NCBI GenBank assembly: GCA_037179385.1 | Contig: CM074196.1 | Coordinates: 32,202,486 to 32,266,485, forward strand | Direction of reading: 5' to 3' | DNA from: Holothuria scabra | Taxonomy: Eukaryota > Echinodermata > Holothuroidea > Aspidochirotida > Holothuriidae | DNA: 64,000 bases | Part shown: positions 61,523 through 64,000 of the stretch, in pieces | Layout of the letters: every line of letters begins with the position of its first letter | How positions within the stretch are numbered: the stretch's first letter is position 1 | Position numbers and translations under genes: made by a program | The notes under the pieces: generated by a model | Databases searched by the model: none | Seen by the model: the letters and a program-made list of their open reading frames with translations, nothing else | Told to the model about the DNA's origin: nothing

Positions 61523-64000
61523 ACATTTTATAGAATGGTTACTATGGGTCGGTCACCTAATAGAAATTCTACTAAAAAAAATATTTGTTTCAAAGACGTA
61601 ATTTATTTCATGTTCATATAAACATGTATTCTGCTAATAATCCAAGTGTGAAAACAGGCCTATTCATTAAAAAAATAAATTCTTGTTTCAAGTTTCATGG
61701 GCCGTTAGGTAAGGGATGGCACCAGAATTTGCCCGACAGGGAGGGGGGAAGCATTTAGAGGCCCCGTTTTGGTCTTTATGGAAAAATTTTACCTTTTTTA
61801 TGAGAAAAATTAATTAGGGTGTGATTTGTTGTTTTGTTGAGGTTACTGAATAACATTATGCAGATTAATGCCCTCGGACCATATTGGAAAATTTCCTCGC
61901 GGAAAAAGTTTGGCTTCCCATATATTTGAAGTTTTATTGACATGGGGTATGGGAGCGTTTCCGTTTGGGAGGGAGCAGAATCAAATTTCTTGTCCGAAAT
62001 ATATAATCCTCCCCGAAAGACTAACTAAAAGCGTGAGAACCCCCAAACAGCAGGAAATGGCATCTCCAAGGCTCGTAACCAGAAACACAGCAGTCATTAT
62101 TTTCAGCTTTCTTTCGCAATAAAATTTTCACTTCATAATGTTGCCCCAAACGAAGAATAATTTGCAAGCATGCATTGTTCTGTTAAGTAATTTGTGCGAC
62201 CAAAACACTTTCACAGCCGTGCGCCACCATCAGTTGGCGCGGAGCTTACAGAAATTTTTTGAATAATATACTCCATCGGACCGCTGGAAATGATATTACT
62301 GCCAGACTTGTAACTAGAAATGAAGCATTTGTTTCTTTGAGCTTTCCTTTGAAATGAAAGTTCGCTTCAATAGCAAATTAAACAAAGAACAACTTGATAT
62401 GTGATCAGAAAATTACCAGCTAAAAGGTACCGCGAAAAGAAGATGAAATGGTCTTGTCTTTTTCTGGGGGAAACTGTGTAACTCATTTGAAAACATACTG
62501 TTTTGACTCTAATGGAACTCTTCGTTGTACTCGATTGCAAGGCCCACTAAATTAATGAAATTTTCTATGTGACTACACGAACCCCCGGCTATAAAAGATT
62601 TTACTTTCAACGTCTTTGAAAATATGTCACGTTACAAGATTGCTTCAAGTGAATTTTCTTTCAGACTTATGGGGAGACATTGTAACACTACGGTACTGTT
62701 TATCATTTGTGTAACTGAAAACAGCCTGGCTGATTTTAATACCGTTACTCCAATTCGGCTGTCAAGGCAGGCAAATGACAAACCATTGGCATATACCTGA
62801 ACAACCCATCGTCCGTTTTGTAAGGAAAAAAGGGAAACTGGGTATTGAAAGAGTTTCTTTGGAGAAATGATCTTCTAGTAAGGAAAATCAACAAGATCGC
62901 CTGGGGACTGAAGATTATTGAGTTAACGTCTTTTATTGTGGGCCCCGAAGATACGATGAAGGTTCCCAACGAAACTGGATCTTCTCAACGACACAGGGAG
63001 GGCATGGCCCTTGGTCCCTCGCTGGTGCCACCCTCTGTTATGTCTGCAGGTGGAACTTCCAGTTCCCTGGTCTGCTAATGGGTGACCTTGCGCGCACGGA
63101 ATGAAGATGGGAAAAGATACATGGAATCAGGGGTAGCAGAGTTAGGAAGAAGTGATTAAAACCGGTTCCGATATGTATTAAAATAGCGTTACAAAAGAAA
63201 AAAAAAAATTTCAAGATCACCCATTCCGTAACTTTTCAGTCCTTTAGGGTTTTTTATTATTTGTACGTGTCGCCGATGAAACTGCCGGCCTTCCCCGATG
63301 GGGAGGGGAAGGAGCCAGTGTTCCCCGAATACCCCTCCCCGGCTTGCGCTGCGTGCTTGGTTCAAAAAGACTACTTTTAGTCAATATATACGCCCATAAG
63401 AGTGAATTCGAAATAAATGGATTTATCCATCTTAACTGGAACTACAAAGGCAATCAGTGTAGACTCATTCATGTTTACAAACAAATGACGTCACGACTGT
63501 TGACGTCACGAAAGTTGATGAGGCAAGCGTACAGTTCGTGACAATGAAATGCAGATTCTTATTAGTCTACATTCTACGGGCAATTGCGAAATCACGGCAC
63601 GCGCAAAATCGAAAGTGCACTCATATGTTCCTGCGCATATTCTATGCCAACCAGTGCCCACCAGTGACGTAAGCCTGAATGGGTCTATTGCCTTACTTTT
63701 ACTACATCTCTATCAAGGAACATACACCGTCTGCTCATTTCCAACTTGGAGCACAGAAATTAACTTCGCTAATTGCCTTTATCTTGGAAGGAATTACCTT
63801 ATCAGGCAAAAGGAATAATAACCAAAAGTTGAGATTTCAGCAGCTATAGCTTTAAAAGATATTGAGGTGATCTTCCTTAGAGACAAAGACCAATGCAGAG
63901 GAATTTCGTCCCTTAGACGTGACAGACAGACATGGAAAATTACACACGTTTATAGTTTATTTGGTGCAAACAACTTAGCCATGCCTTCCTTTGCCAATAT
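61523..64000. other. Intergenic to window end, no gene seen
   Basis: No supported exon. A palindromic-core repeat core lies at 62215-62260 (GCGCCACCATCAGTTGGCGC, then GGAGC). TGACGTCACG words occur near 63485-63510. The final bases (TTTAGCCATGCCTTCCTTTG-like) resemble 20690-20712, a possible repeat edge cut by the window. Confidence 0.45.
62215..62260. repeat. Palindromic-core repeat, single core
   Basis: GCGCCACCATCAGTTGGCGC followed by GGAGC, the complement orientation of the core in 6487-7165. Confidence 0.55.

Overview
This is intron-rich animal nuclear DNA, and nothing in it looks prokaryotic. It is AT-rich, with small exons separated by kilobase introns and very many short transposon relics. 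The gene families and the repeat style (tRNA-derived SINEs, hAT-like and TTAA-flanked MITEs, foldback elements) suggest a marine invertebrate, possibly an echinoderm. That placement is inference; no species-specific marker was recognised.

Two genes point toward each other. (1) Plus strand, about 158-18801: the 3' part of a gene encoding a multi-domain LDL-receptor class A (LDLa) protein; the gene probably begins before the window. Nine exons can be chained with consistent splice phases. Together they carry about 25 LDLa domains. The central exon (12259-15543, 3,285 nt) holds eleven almost identical 64-residue units, each one LDLa domain plus a Thr-rich linker, followed by eight diverged LDLa domains. 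Reading through its 5' splice site gives a short alternative end with a membrane-spanning segment and a basic tail.

(2) Minus strand, about 54141 down to 23486: a peroxisomal-type bifunctional enzyme, enoyl-CoA hydratase/3-hydroxyacyl-CoA dehydrogenase (EHHADH family), rebuilt here from 18 small exons. All junction phases agree except one net 1-nt deficit inside exon 11. It has a GC-AG first intron, an upstream relic of its first coding exon, and two dead duplicates of exon 7, one split by a TTAA-flanked MITE. The last exon is uncertain.

The introns, the gap between the genes (about 18.8-23.5 kb) and the region beyond EHHADH (56.2-64 kb) are largely a transposon graveyard. They contain hAT-like elements with 8-bp target duplications, several MITE families with visible terminal repeats, a tRNA-derived SINE family (several copies), foldbacks ending in CACTCTAAA, a truncated retroposon tail, palindromic-core repeats and simple repeats. 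A possible extra terminal exon lies on the plus strand inside an EHHADH intron (46963-47165).

The genes are functionally unrelated: one is an extracellular or endocytic-type LDLa protein, the other a fatty-acid beta-oxidation enzyme. No operon-like or clustered system is visible. The most unusual biology is the recently expanded LDLa/Thr array with its possible membrane-anchored isoform, and the exon-duplication history of EHHADH.
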